Assembly (NCBI GenBank): GCA_037783545.1
Contig: JBBELK010000517.1
Coordinates: forward strand, 434,001-498,000
DNA length: 64,000 bases
From: Henricia sp. BOLD:AAB3569
Taxonomy: Eukaryota > Echinodermata > Asteroidea > Spinulosida > Echinasteridae
Direction: 5' to 3'
Below the pieces are notes generated by a model. That model searched no databases, had not been told where the DNA came from, and saw only the letters and a list, made by a program, of their open reading frames with translations. Shown here piece after piece: positions 35,401 through 40,491 of the stretch; the stretch's first letter is position 1, and each line of letters opens with the position of its first letter. Position numbers and translations under genes: made by a program.

Positions 35401-36148
35401 GATTCCATTTTGCCAACGGTTTTGATGGGGGGAAAAATGCTGTTCTTGAAAGCCGTACAGTTTGATCTGGACGGCTTTCAGTATTTGGAAGTATACCGAG
35501 ACGATGGGTACTTTTCCCATTTGAAGTCCAATGTGGACAGCCTGGGACGTTTTCCTCTCAGTAACTTTTCCCGAGTCCAGCAGTTAATTTTCCTGGCCAA
35601 CTGCTGCCTAGGAAAATTGACCAGTTAACTTTTCCCGAGACAATAAGTCCAATGTGGTCACATCGAGTCGGTAAAAGTGCCCTGGAAGCGTACGTCCGGG
35701 CCAAACTGCGAAGGGAATCTGCGCATGCTCTCTCACGGTCTCTGTAAAATTTTCCCTTGTCAAAAAGTCCAAATGCGGACAGCTGTAAAATATTACCATT
35801 TTTCATTTTACCATCGTCTCAGTAAAACCTCCCCAAAAACAAGTCCAATGCGGACACGGCTTAAGAGTTCGAACCAGTAAAATTTCATTTCCCGAAATAA
35901 TGCAATATTTTATAATATGAAGGTTTAAAAAAATATTAGCATACCTCTTTGACTAATATTTCTCTTTCCGCATGAAAGTCCCTGAAGGTAGAAGACACAA
36001 ATATCCTAACAGTCTTCCAGCCGGAACGTCGGATGACCAGGTTCTTTTCCTTGTTTCTCTGTATGTCGATGGTTCGGCTGACCTGGTCCCACATGGTGTT
36101 AATGTCAGCTTGGTAGCTCACTGCAGCATTGGACGATCCACATCCCAT
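2280..36148 (-). CDS. DUF4062-NACHT-TPR protein, left copy (19 exons, 3' end outside window)
   Basis: Nineteen minus-strand coding exons join in frame with GT-AG borders and matching phases, giving 823 codons from an ATG at 36148; the rest lies beyond the left edge. Order: MGCGSS start (Gly2/Cys3, a possible myristoyl/palmitoyl site); DUF4062 core with FVSSTFRDFHAERE and DLRWGIPKD (about residues 50-130); the linker GWIPNQ and SVTEMEIMHGA; Walker A GGPGTGKSS (316-324); Walker B LIIVIDALNQ (408-417); the NACHT-type C-terminal motif LDFYHRSLSKAV; then helical segments where TPRs begin. This order is that of animal TTC41-like proteins, often named TPR repeat-containing protein DDB_G0287407-like. 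In that family the P-loop NTPase is thought to act as a STAND-type molecular switch; the ligand is unknown. A polypyrimidine tract plus CAG 8 bases before the ATG could be the acceptor of a 5'-UTR intron. Alternative: another NACHT family such as NWD1 or TEP1-like, which lack this TPR context. Confidence 0.88.
3014..3135 (-). CDS. Left gene exon 18
   Basis: 122 bp, ATDSMESMEKMYIAELDKVA to KVSRL plus CT. It is helical and charged, consistent with the first TPR-like helices. Acceptor CACAG, donor GTAAGT. Confidence 0.88.
3540..3988 (+). repeat. Minisatellite of GGTCTCGGACTGCCAG / CTCTGTCTTGGTCTCGGA units
   Basis: Short words (GTCTCGGT, CTTGGTCTCGGACTGCCAG, CCTCTGTCAG) alternate in an irregular higher-order pattern for about 450 bp in the intron between exons 17 and 18. 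Open frames here are by periodicity only. Confidence 0.95.
4013..4338. mobile_element. MITE TATAGGGCTTGGGAATGTGA
   Basis: The left end TATAGGGCTTGGGAATG mirrors the right end CATCGATTCCCAAGCCCTATA. The central part has CG-rich words. It sits between a minisatellite and exon 17 of the left NACHT gene. Confidence 0.75.
4360..4488 (-). CDS. Left gene exon 17
   Basis: 43 codons, EYPHHLTKIEDKKRLVDFLL to SFWRQ, phase 0 at both ends. 'EYPHHL...L..FL.DW..F' is the standard link region before TPRs in NACHT-TPR proteins. Only about 20 bp separate its donor side from a hairpin element at 4013-4338. Confidence 0.92.
4968..5147 (-). mobile_element. tRNA-derived SINE, copy 2
   Basis: On the minus strand it reads TTTGTAGGGCGTCCGGATGT, then the B box GGTTCGAATCCTGGTGGAGC, then the body CACTGCATCCAGATTTCCC and CATGGACATTTGTCC shared with 28365-28510. 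It lies in the intron between exons 16 and 17. Confidence 0.85.
5311..5431 (-). CDS. Left gene exon 16
   Basis: 121 bp, K-YFSPTVHNAGGDSAESLYQ to NIERKAE. 'WWHAKLADYFE' matches the 'H..La.YF' helix that links the NTPase to the TPR superhelix. Acceptor GCTAG, donor GTACAG. Confidence 0.9.
6248..6630. repeat. ~400 bp interspersed family, copy 1
   Basis: Starts AATACCTTTTTGTGTAAATC and ends AAGGTATTTATGAATG (mirror-like ends). Between them are TGCGTCGAGTTGTTTTTGTT, ACACGACCGGGTACTTGT and AGCCAATAGGGATGCGTAAA. Copies 2 and 3 are at 17380-17837 and 63294-63706. Confidence 0.75.
6673..6832 (-). CDS. Left gene exon 15 (end of NACHT-associated domain)
   Basis: 160 bp. 'WARVFRALKPFLRPFG' and 'LDFYHRSLSKAV' are strongly conserved features of the C-terminal end of the NTPase module in this family. 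Both splice phases agree with the neighbouring exons. Confidence 0.92.
6990..7100 (-). mobile_element. Possible tRNA-derived SINE remnant
   Basis: On the minus strand, GTGGTTCGAATCCCACTAAG is a good B box with a plausible T-arm (GTGGG/CCCAC-like). Upstream, GGTGGATGTTGTCATGCTCT could be a worn anticodon arm. No clear A box. Confidence 0.4.
7139..7332 (-). CDS. Left gene exon 14 (winged-helix region)
   Basis: 194 bp, LLEQVLTRFEEENGGQMLVA to KGEKGES. 'ATLCLLECSNNGLLETELLAILGD' resembles the winged-helix segment that follows STAND ATPases. The 3' part is a charged, low-complexity loop (NEKGEKGE). Confidence 0.9.
7934..8137 (+). mobile_element. tRNA-derived SINE of a second family, copy 1
   Basis: Begins CCTCATAGCTAAGTTGGTAG (A-box-like). 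The body ends with ACAAAAGTTGGGTTTTAGG and AAAGACCCAAGTTACTTTAC. The B box is lost. The same body is found at 8543-8760. Confidence 0.65.
8138..8537 (+). repeat. Minisatellite of GACTCGGACTCGAGT-type words
   Basis: Two clusters (8138-8255 and 8416-8537) of GTGACTCGTGACTCGGACTC words are separated by non-repetitive sequence. The words are partly self-complementary (GACTCGAGTC). The repeat sits between two SINE copies. Confidence 0.9.
8543..8760 (+). mobile_element. tRNA-derived SINE of the second family, copy 2
   Basis: ACCTCAGCCATGTCAGCTGA then CATCTGCCCAGTGTGTCAAA, B-box-like GTTTCAAATCCCGATGAGG, and the body ACAAAAGTTGGGTTCTAGG. It is followed directly by another head of the same family at 8761. 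Confidence 0.7.
8761..8895 (+). mobile_element. tRNA-derived SINE of the second family, copy 3 (5' part)
   Basis: CCTCATAGCTCAGCTGCCCG and the B-box-like GTGTGAATCCTGACTATAC, then ACTCCCATCTCATATTTGG, corresponding to the start of the body in copies 1 and 2. It is cut off before the ACAAAAGTTGGG tail. Confidence 0.6.
8906..9035. mobile_element. Palindromic MITE with TTAA flanks, copy 2
   Basis: Ends TTAAAGGCATAGGCT and AGCCTGTGCCTTTAA. The arms share AATGCGCGTGCGC and GCAGCTC words with the other copies. The whole element is one hairpin of about 130 bp. Confidence 0.8.
9222..9409 (-). CDS. Left gene exon 13 (NTPase helical lid)
   Basis: 188 bp, AIVKETLGKYQKRLDAEQMP to DGLL. The KYxKxLD motif followed by 'NPLWLSVACEELRVFG' is the lid/helical subdomain that follows the NACHT core. 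The last two bases (AA) join exon 14 to make an asparagine codon. Confidence 0.9.
10255..10428 (-). CDS. Left gene exon 12 (NTPase sensor region)
   Basis: 58 codons. NWLPDKLSPQIRCILSMIDE is the 'WLP..LP..vr.ilS' segment (sensor 1) typical of STAND ATPases. The end, EVYVTPLDMSSRE, matches the 'l.pL...er..ii' segment. Phase 0 at both ends. Confidence 0.92.
11647..11754 (-). CDS. Left gene exon 11: Walker B of the NTPase
   Basis: 36 codons, DTTMPKDLETACQLTYATLS to PLIIVIDALNQ. The hydrophobic strand LIIVID ends in the Walker B aspartate (residue 413) and is followed by ALNQ, as in NACHT-TPR proteins. Phase 0 at both ends. Confidence 0.92.
12655..13415 (+). repeat. Interspersed repeat, copy B
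   Basis: Its first half matches the start of copy C (TGTTTACATCATGTAGTGAT, TGTCACGTAATTAAC, ATACGCTTTACCAGCCGC), its end matches the tails of A and C (CCCAACAAAGTCGGTGTGTT). An open frame at 12775-12996 (minus) with AT-hook-like GGSGRPVKS is not convincing. Confidence 0.6.
13365..14880 (+). repeat. Three tandem copies of a ~400 bp block upstream of the GPCR
   Basis: Blocks at about 13365-13762, 13763-14480 (enlarged by a 244 bp element) and, more diverged, 14481-14880 share the order: CCCAACAAAG, TTGATTGCTGGTGATCA, TGACAGTCGACC, AATTAAACTGTCGATC, then TCATTTCTGTTTCAG followed by ACAGTTGAGC. The first copy has a CACGTG E-box where the second has CATGTG. The third has a TATA-like GGTATAAAAG at about 14780. 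They may be tandem promoters or alternative 5' leader exons of the GPCR; this is inference. Confidence 0.7.
14120..14363. mobile_element. MITE with ACCTGCCAAC / GTTGGCAGGT ends, copy 1
   Basis: The terminal inverted repeats are ACCTGCCAAC near the left end and GTTGGCAGGTATG at the right. It is flanked by CTACCGC on both sides (14113-14119 and 14364-14370). The unoccupied site is visible in the neighbouring tandem block near 13663 (CTCTACCGCTTCAT), so this insertion came after that block was duplicated. The 7-8 bp duplication fits a hAT-type element. Confidence 0.8.
15251..16174 (+). CDS. Orphan class A (rhodopsin-family) GPCR, intronless, nested in intron 10
   Basis: A 307-residue seven-helix receptor on the plasma membrane, opposite in strand to its host gene. 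Visible features: N-glycosylation site NST at residue 2; TM1 with the conserved Asn in VVLNPLCLVALY; TM2 LTVSDF, where the usual LAxAD aspartate is present; the TM3 Cys in WVLGEAFC; a DRF instead of DRY box (TIDRFIAIVYPLRY); an extracellular loop 2 with CKTYCDFC that can supply the disulphide; TM6 CWIPS (CWxP type); and a TM7 NVVIYYWRN in place of NPxxY, followed by helix 8 NRELRQALHSL. The tail is very short. The pattern resembles amine/melanocortin/adenosine-like orphan receptors common in marine invertebrates; the ligand cannot be assigned. Tandem duplicated blocks lie on both sides, so the gene looks like a retro- or tandem-expanded family member. Confidence 0.9.
   Translation: MNSTDEELGVFNQRPLHTIAILLLGLTGVLIVVLNPLCLVALYRASGIDTTTKTFMASLTVSDFCSGICFSILHLSFYITQKWVLGEAFCVLYGILGVPFVTLSSTSLLLLTIDRFIAIVYPLRYPILMTEKKARLLVALLWTVTFAVFIIMHGIFFQYKVSEGGLPTCKTYCDFCWYIYIGILSVPFITILLLYTHILRVARRHARRTAIRQSHNLSDPKEHQHVPPPISTKAITTVVIITGALAICWIPSIAFLFLVSQDIIDLNDTGNVFTDVLYMTNGWLNVVIYYWRNRELRQALHSLVFSR
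16101..16520 (+). repeat. 94 bp tandem repeat of the GPCR C-terminal coding segment
   Basis: The last 74 coding bases of the GPCR plus 20 following bases repeat as near-perfect units starting at 16101, 16195, 16289 and 16383 (exact 94 bp spacing), followed by shorter pieces from 16472. Each unit re-encodes WLNVVIYYWRNRELRQALHS or close variants, but 94 is not a multiple of three and each unit carries the stop. The fourth unit has a small insertion (ATGT type) and a changed end. The extra copies form the 3' untranslated region. Confidence 0.9.
17380..17837. repeat. ~400 bp interspersed family, copy 2
   Basis: TAATACCTTTTGTGTAAATC, TGTGCGTCGAGTTGTTTTTG, CACGGCCGGGTAAATACACT and AGCCAATAGGGACGCGTAAA in the same order as copy 1. 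It adds an outer GTTTAAGACTGGC arm that is also seen in the third copy. Confidence 0.75.
17913..18759. mobile_element. MITE of the same family, copy 2, enlarged by an internal insertion
   Basis: Ends CATACCTGCCAAC and GTTGGCAGGTATG. Outer parts match copy 1 closely, including GACCTAGTACTGCACCCG and AATCGGAACAAATATG. About 550 bp of unrelated sequence (roughly 18108-18660) is inserted inside. That insert holds its own hairpin with arms GCCCAGGTTGGAC and GTCCAACCTGGGC (about 18147-18235). A short CGAGTTGGTACAA tandem lies near the left end. Confidence 0.75.
18915..19026 (-). CDS. Left gene exon 10
   Basis: 112 bp encoding GGEQGWHVFYHFVGAVPGSP and on to KELKVVN. The 'HFVGxxPGSxxxxxxLKRL' pattern is the standard strand 2/helix segment of STAND NTPases, between Walker A and Walker B. 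Donor GTAAGC opens the 7.2 kb intron that holds the GPCR. Confidence 0.92.
19142..19278 (-). CDS. Left gene exon 9: Walker A of the NTPase
   Basis: 137 bp beginning IKDHVVGVGINKPLLLLGGP. The P-loop GGPGTGKSS is complete, with the catalytic lysine at about residue 322, so nucleotide binding is likely intact. The exon ends in GG, which completes a glycine codon with exon 10. Confidence 0.93.
19711..19767 (-). CDS. Left gene exon 8 (micro-exon of 57 bp)
   Basis: 19 codons, SFMKNRSVSVLGRTDILEQ, phase 0 at both ends. The 'ALLGRxxxLEQI' type of sequence commonly leads into the Walker A strand of NACHT/AAA-like domains, which is where the next exon begins. Confidence 0.88.
20101..20310 (+). repeat. 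Short repeat of GGGCGAAATGG / CCATTTCGCCC words in both orientations
   Basis: CGCCCTGAACCATTTCGCCC on the left and GGGCGAAGTGGTTTGGTGCG on the right alternate every ~20 bp and change orientation near 20162, making one imperfect hairpin. It is followed by the palindrome TTCGTCTCATGAGACGAA. Confidence 0.85.
20574..20656. repeat. Strong 83 bp hairpin
   Basis: CGTCGCAAAGCTGACATAGT and its complement ACTATGTCAGCTTTGCGACG flank a short loop. Nothing nearby suggests a non-coding RNA gene; it is probably a very small MITE. Confidence 0.8.
20785..20877 (-). CDS. Left gene exon 7
   Basis: 31 codons, VFEFFKERISKQYPLEATNL to KEAHE, phase 0 at both ends. It is predicted to be a largely alpha-helical segment just before the NTPase. 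Acceptor GACAG, donor GTAGTA. Confidence 0.9.
22673..22768 (-). CDS. Left gene exon 6
   Basis: 32 codons, SNQVHFYKCQYEGVDDQGKV to GLDKALGAN, phase 0 at both ends, with acceptor TTGCAG and donor GTAAGA. It belongs to the linker before the P-loop. Confidence 0.9.
22898..23343. mobile_element. hAT-type MITE with 8 bp target duplication
   Basis: Ends TAGGGATGAA and TTCCATCCCTA. Identical 8 bp flanks CATGGGAC lie at 22890-22897 and 23344-23351. The right half is a tandem array of the 16 bp word GGTTAATCGGTTAAAC (23219-23327). A TAGGGATG end and 8 bp duplication are hallmarks of hAT non-autonomous elements. It lies in the intron between exons 5 and 6. Confidence 0.88.
23623..23715. repeat. Strong 93 bp hairpin
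   Basis: AGCAACTAACAATGGAAATT mirrors AATTTCCATTGTTAGTTGCT around a TAATAACA-like loop. The word AGCAACTAACAAT recurs near 47160. Confidence 0.8.
23875..24008 (-). CDS. Left gene exon 5
   Basis: 134 bp encoding LFMIRDSSFLSDIPQNYHKD to MLKDRFG. The 'FxxRD' segment is typical of the linker preceding the NTPase in this family. Acceptor CTTTAG, donor GTAAGC. The 5' phase matches the single T left by exon 4. Confidence 0.9.
24553..24686 (-). CDS. Left gene exon 4
   Basis: 134 bp encoding S-ERCGWIPNQREIPESI and on to KDNFN. It carries the family motif GWIP and the SVTEMEIMHGA segment found between DUF4062 and the NTPase. A 6.6 kb intron packed with mobile elements separates it from exon 3. Confidence 0.9.
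24752..25239. mobile_element. MITE GGGGCCATCCATAAAGTACG
   Basis: Left end GGGGCCATCCATAAAGTACG and right end CGTACTTTATGGATGG form inverted repeats, and CCCCTC-GTACGC words recur in mirrored positions. A solitary end of the same type (GGGCCATTCATAAAGTACGT) is at about 5520-5540. Confidence 0.75.
26450..26522 (-). mobile_element. tRNA-like head of the second SINE family
   Basis: On the minus strand: GCCTCATAGCTCCGCTGG, GAGCATCAGCCCGGTGTG, then a perfect T-arm CTCGG-TTCGAAT-CCGAG. The D and T arms fold but the two acceptor strands do not pair, so this is a SINE head and not a working tRNA gene. It matches the 8543 and 8761 copies (CCCGGTGTG, CCTCATAGCTC). Confidence 0.65.
27081..27449. mobile_element. 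MITE AAACCGGGTCTACAC / GTGTAGATGGGGTTT
   Basis: The inverted ends enclose many copies of the words GCAAACA and TGTTTGC (for example GGCAAACACCTGCAAAC). No coding sequence. It lies in intron 3 of the left NACHT gene. Confidence 0.7.
27661..28156. mobile_element. MITE CACCGTGTTTACACT / AGTGTAAACGGGCCTTG
   Basis: The inverted ends enclose GGCGAATC and TTGCCGAATC words in both orientations. The right arm passes without it (ACACAATTCAGTTCTCCC near 63892), so it is an insertion specific to the left arm. Confidence 0.75.
28365..28510 (+). mobile_element. tRNA-derived SINE, copy 1
   Basis: A-box region TGTAGCTCAATTGGTAGGGC and B box GGTTCGAATCCCGGTGCAGCC, then a body TTTTACTGCATCTAGATTTC and CATGGACATTTGTCC. 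The right arm of the large duplication has no insertion at this site. It shares its body with the element at 4968-5147. Confidence 0.85.
28695..28933. mobile_element. Hairpin MITE GGGCCAATTTCATAAA with 3 bp target duplication
   Basis: Starts GGGCCAATTTCATAAAGCTG and ends with the complement. It is flanked by CAG on both sides. The unoccupied site is visible in the right arm (reverse strand of GTGTACTGCTCATACC near 62819-62834). A 3 bp duplication suggests a PIF/Harbinger-type origin. Confidence 0.85.
29937..30127. repeat. 190 bp hairpin element with CG-rich arms
   Basis: CATTTTGGGAGTAAAACAAT with GGAAGCAATGTGCGTGCGCG mirrors CGCGCACGCACATTGCTTCC and ACTCCCAAAATG. The loop holds GCGCGTAACGCGC. 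It is in intron 3 of the left NACHT gene. Confidence 0.8.
31331..31437 (-). CDS. Left gene exon 3 (DUF4062)
   Basis: 107 bp encoding GIPKDTTTEETLRTCLGEID and on to FFLNLT. It ends in AG, which completes a serine codon with the first base of exon 4. One silent base (GAT for GAC) separates it from exon 3 of the right-hand copy. Confidence 0.92.
32818..32886 (-). CDS. Left gene exon 2 (DUF4062)
   Basis: Codons 69-91, from VFPDLRVWCEKRRLHL to VDCDLRW. Phase 0 on both sides, with a TTTGAAG acceptor and a GTAAGT donor. At the nucleotide level it is identical to exon 2 of the right-hand copy. VDLRWG is a hallmark of the DUF4062 family. Confidence 0.92.
33713..34571. mobile_element. Foldback element (family TAGACAG), 9 bp target duplication
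   Basis: Long inverted arms: ATACAGTGGATTGTTGTCAT near the left returns as its complement near 34535. The ends are TAGACAG and CTGACTA. It is flanked by ACCGAGACT at 33704-33712 and 34572-34580 (9 bp). It contains a short inner palindrome CCCTACGGGTTTCCCGTAGGG. The right arm of the big duplication lacks it. Confidence 0.8.
34581..35494. mobile_element. Foldback element beside the previous one, in the same target
   Basis: Ends ATACTTCCAAATACTG and CAGTATTTGGAAGTAT, with arms of about 100 bp (34581-34680 and 35395-35494). The target word ACCGAGAC occurs again at 35495-35502. The empty target, GTACCGAGACGATGG, is present in the right arm near 58710-58720 (reverse strand). The centre (about 34700-35390) shows no recognisable gene. 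Confidence 0.75.
35945..36148 (-). CDS. Left gene exon 1: acylation-type N-terminus and DUF4062 start
   Basis: Codons 1-68, ending in AAAGAG before a GTATGC donor. It begins MGCGSSNAAV, a classic context for N-myristoylation at Gly2 with palmitoylation at Cys3, and ends with the conserved DUF4062 strand-helix FVSSTFRDFHAERE. Phase 0. The protein is identical to that of the inverted copy at 57449-57652. Confidence 0.92.
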
Positions 36149-36387
36149 GGTGAAAACTGAAATAGGACAAAGTAGTTATCTATAAAAATTATATACCTAA
36201 TACATTGATTCTCGTTAATTGGTTAAAAGTAGATCATGCGACATGGATTAGTTCAACCATATCCATAAGCAAGTGAAAAAAGTCGCGCGCGTGTGCTGGG
36301 AAGCGGGTCTTCGTGTGAAGCATGCAGTGGCGTCTATGTTTACACGGACAATGCGCATTTATGGCTTGTGTACTTTGGCTCTCGGAA

Positions 36388-39300
36388 AAACTCAGTCTTG
36401 TCCTAAAATACCAGTCATTAGACACACAAAAATCAATGTATGAGTAAGCTTGTGTGGTTTTTTCGGTTCCCGAACTCATTCACTTAAACACAGATTACAT
36501 GATTGGAGAACATTTGAAAACAGGAACACGAGCATTATATAACTATAAAGAATAATGTTGATAAACTGCCTCGTAAAAATTTCAGCCACATACATGAAGT
36601 AATATATTTCACAAAACCTTGAAAATCCATGCATGTTTTTCGTGTTGAATGGTTGGTAAAAATTGTTTGAAAACAATTTTTTTAAACACCTTCAGCTGGC
36701 AATTTCTCCCACAAAGGTACCATTACAGGAAATAAAAAGCATGTGGTGTTATTTGTTACCATTGCTATCACCACTTTAGTTGGGTTTTACTTGTTAATTT
36801 AGGGCAGCTTAGGGCCAATGATTTTCCATTTCAGAAAAACAAAAATTACGTTTCAAAAATCCCAAATTCGGTTTCGGTGACACAAGCAATTTCGCATGTG
36901 AAAGTGCTGCCATTTTGTTTTGCATAAAGGGAGAAAATTCGGAAATTTGACATGGATTTTAGAGCTTCATTTTCTACCATTTAATGGGTGTCTTTTTTTA
37001 GTGTGTTTTTTGTTTTTATTACAAATTAATAATTATTACAATATATTTTGTAATTAATTATCACAAAATTAATAAAACCCTAATTAACATATTACAAATT
37101 ACGAATTAATTAAGTTAAAATTATTTGGCCCGGCCGAGCACCCAGCCAATGGATTCCCCCGCTGAGTGCCTGGCCGGCCGAGCGCCAACCATGCACTTGA
37201 CATTTATTCCCTGTGCTAACTAAGCAAAAACTAATGTAGCCTTTAAAACAGCGTTACAGTAATGAGGGCGCTTTTCATAACATCACATCACCTTTTTTGT
37301 AGCAGCGGCGCCTTAAATTTTATGGACAATTCTGCACGGAAACGGACGTATTTCAACAAGCATAACACAGCAATATTACTTGATCAATTTTTACAGCCAA
37401 ACTATTTTTGAAATGTCCTGGAACTTGTTTGCAGCATGATTATAAAATGGTTACAACTCGAAACTAAACTTAAAATCTCTTTTAAATAGCTTCAATAATA
37501 TGACAAAAATATTACACTATTGTAAAGATCATTTCTTCAGCGTCAAGATAGTACCATTACTGTACGTATAAATTTCCCTTTTGTAGGCCTATAAGAGTAT
37601 GAATTCATATTTTGTATCACTGCACGAAATGTTGTCACGCACGCGCGCGGTTGACACCGCTAATTTGTGTAGTGATGAGCTGTTGATCGAAACAAACATT
37701 AGGCCTAGGTAAAAAAAGATTATCAATTATACCTCGTTCAAGACCAATTCCAATCAAATGATGCTGAATCAAAGGCCAAACGTTTTATCATTACGACGAG
37801 GAATTTCTGTGCAGTTCCTGATCCTGTGAACGTTGACGATCGATCGTTGCATGCACGTTGCTACGTACGCAAATAAATGTATGGCACATTAGTCTGACCA
37901 CCTGCAGTTCTCAGTACTTCCAACCGGCTTAAAGAGTCTGGGTGTTATACAGTGCCCTTGCAAATTAACATTAGCTGCGTTCGTGCTGTGTACTCGTGTT
38001 AACACGAGCGGGATTGTTACCAGCTAACTTTACCCGTACCCGCAGTTCGATACGAGACGAGTGACACTGCCAATTTTTGCAAAGAAAAAACATTTGCTAA
38101 GCATTATTTACAGCCCAATTCGTGGCCAAAAGGTCAAATTCTACAAGATAATTCAAAATTTCTAAACATTAAAATCCATAACAAATAATATGATTTATCA
38201 TAACACATAAGGCCAAAAAAAAAAAAGAACTATGTTTAGCGTAAGTTGAAGTCTCCCAAAATGACACGGCTTTTTTTCGCTTTTTGGGTGTTTTGGTAAG
38301 TGCATTACCTTCCTCCATGATGAAACCAACAGGCATGTTTTTAATCGAAACACTAAAAAAAAGAAACTTTGACGCGCAGGGTTGAAATTAAGTGACGGGC
38401 GCTAACGCTAAACAGAGTTTATCCAATGGTAGCAAATAAACACCACGTTATTTTTTTCCATGTAAAATGGTAGCTTTGTGGAAGAATAAATATTTGTTAA
38501 CTGAAAGTACTTTTTAAGCAGGGTTCGCACCACCGTACACATTCTTAAAGAGGAAGAATCCCCCTTGACGAAAATCCAGCATTTAGGATTTTTTTCGATA
38601 GTCCAAACATCCCTCTTGCCGACGTGGATTTTTATTATTTTTTAATTGTCGGTTTCAAGTAGATAAATTGCAAGCAAAAGTGCGCTTTTCGAAAATGAGA
38701 TTTTCGCGATTTCTGAAACGCTCATTAGGTATTCATGATATGCGCGTGACCCCGTGACGCAATCCTGAGAAAGAGAAGTCAACACGATAGTTAGCTCCAT
38801 ACGTTTACACGCAAACAAATTGAAAAACCGTCTCTTTTAGATGGTGTTTTTTGAAGAATTTTGTTGTTCCAAAAAGCCAGAGATATGCCCAGTAGCTGCG
38901 TGGTTGTATGTTTTACCAGACACTATGAAAAAAAAAAGAGCAGAAATATTTTCTTTTCTATTACCAAGAGAGAGAAAAATGAGTCACTCATTCTATAACT
39001 TGTACGGCCGATGTTCAAACACGTGGAAACTACGCCCGCAGGGGACCGTATACACAGACCTCTGTGAATGCCGTTCGTTCCGTGACAAAACCACCCGTCG
39101 CAATGCACCAGTATTTACTTCAAAAGAGCTTCATTGTGAGCCACAATTTCATCGTTTTTTCACAAAACAGGTAATAGTAGATTGTTGTCATATTACATGA
39201 AGTGTTGTTCACGTTTTTATTTTGAATTACAAGGACAAAATAGGCATGATAAACATTCACTTCGTGTATTTTCCATTCAATACTGCACAGACCGTTTGGT

Positions 39301-40470
39301 ATGTTTCTCAGGATGACGTCAAAACCCTGTTGATAAACAAGCCAAGTGACCTCGAGCGTTTCAGAATCTCGGGTGAAGATGGTCGGAACTGCTTTACGTT
39401 TTAAGCAAAAGCCTGTCGATTTTTTGTGAAAAACAAGTTGTGATGGTGTTGTAGACACATACACCTCCATGATAAACAGAAAAACTAAAAAAATGTGGAA
39501 GGGGGGATTCTAGCTGTTTAAGCAGGTGATTTTGCTTTTGTATGGTTATAGGAACACATTGGCACTTGTTTTATTGATGCACTCGTAATTATGATTAAAG
39601 GTGCAATTAGTGCTAAATAAAGGCATTCTTATTAGACTTAATAGCACCGCATTATTGTGTTCAGCCATGTGAGGGTGCACACAGACATACATTTTGTTTT
39701 TGCACTCCGATGACTAAACGTCAAATTAGCGCTGATTAACCGCTTTCTTAAGTGGCTAAAGCACCAAATATATCTTGAATTATAATGAATTATAATAAAT
39801 AATTAATTATATATAATTATATATAATTATATATAATGATGATTATATAATGAATTCTCAATCGATCAGTGTAGGTTGGCCTTACGATCCGTGCTAAAAT
39901 TGGGTTTGCACTCTCGATAATGATTAAACCGTATTTTTGGGTGCTTCCACTGCACTTGGAAGATGTCCCAGATACTTCTACCAATCCCACAATTCTAACC
40001 TTTTGCACTCAAAATTATGATTAAATCCTGCTGGGCTCCCGGACTATACGGGACTAGATTTTGTCAGCCACGTCATAGCTTCAGTTGGACTAGAAATATA
40101 TCTGCGGGTAAAGTTAGCTGGTAACAATCCCGCTCGTATTAACACGAGTACACAGCACGAACGCAGCTAATGTTAATTTGCAAGGGCACTGTTCAACACC
40201 AAGACCCTTCAAGCCGGTGAGAAGTCCTGAGAATTGCAGGTGGTCAGACTAATGTGCCATCATTTATTTGCGTACGTAGCAACGGTCGATCATCAACGTT
40301 CACAGGATCAGGAACTGCACAGAAATTCCTCGTCGTGATGATAAAACTTTTGGCCTTTGATTCAGCATTTGACTGGAATCGGTTTTGAACGAGGTATAAT
40401 TGATAATCTTTTTTTTGTATTTTTTCCTAAGTTATAGGCCTAGTACAAAGATTTGAATGAAATTTCCTTC
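36388..40470. other. Intergenic sequence between the left gene and the giant transposon
   Basis: Not shared with the right side, so the inverted duplication stops at 36387. It contains AT-rich stretches (37010-37100) and the foldback element 37701-40442. I see no gene; an open frame at 38841-39200 has no recognisable features. Confidence 0.6.
37701..40442. mobile_element. 2.7 kb foldback element with ~345 bp inverted ends
   Basis: Sequence 37708-38051 is mirrored at 40096-40434 (for example GCAGTTCCTGATCCTGTGAA and GGTGGTCAGACTAATGTGCC). The palindromic word TAGGCCTA lies at both borders and may be the target duplication. The inner 2 kb has an AT-rich tract (39780-39850) and scattered frames, none recognisable. 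It ends 28 bp before the flank of the giant element. Confidence 0.7.
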
Positions 40471-40491
40471 TGAATCATCGGACGTTGGTAA

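Larger units (their letters stand above)
27590..36387 (-). repeat. Left arm of a large inverted duplication
   Basis: This segment reappears inverted at 57262-64000 and probably beyond. Matching starts abruptly at CCGAGAGCCAAAGTACAC (36370-36387 region, minus) against CCGAAAGCCAAAGTACAC at 57262. It covers the 5' flank, exons 1-3 and introns of the NACHT gene. Left-only insertions: 33713-34571, 34581-35494, 27661-28156, the SINE near 28365 and the MITE 28695-28933. Confidence 0.9.

Noticed and set aside
38841-39200. A 119-codon open frame (MVFFEEFCCSKKPEICPVAA...) inside the 2.7 kb foldback element
   Set aside because: No family motif, unremarkable composition, and it lies inside a mobile element. 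It could be a worn piece of a transposon ORF but I cannot support it.
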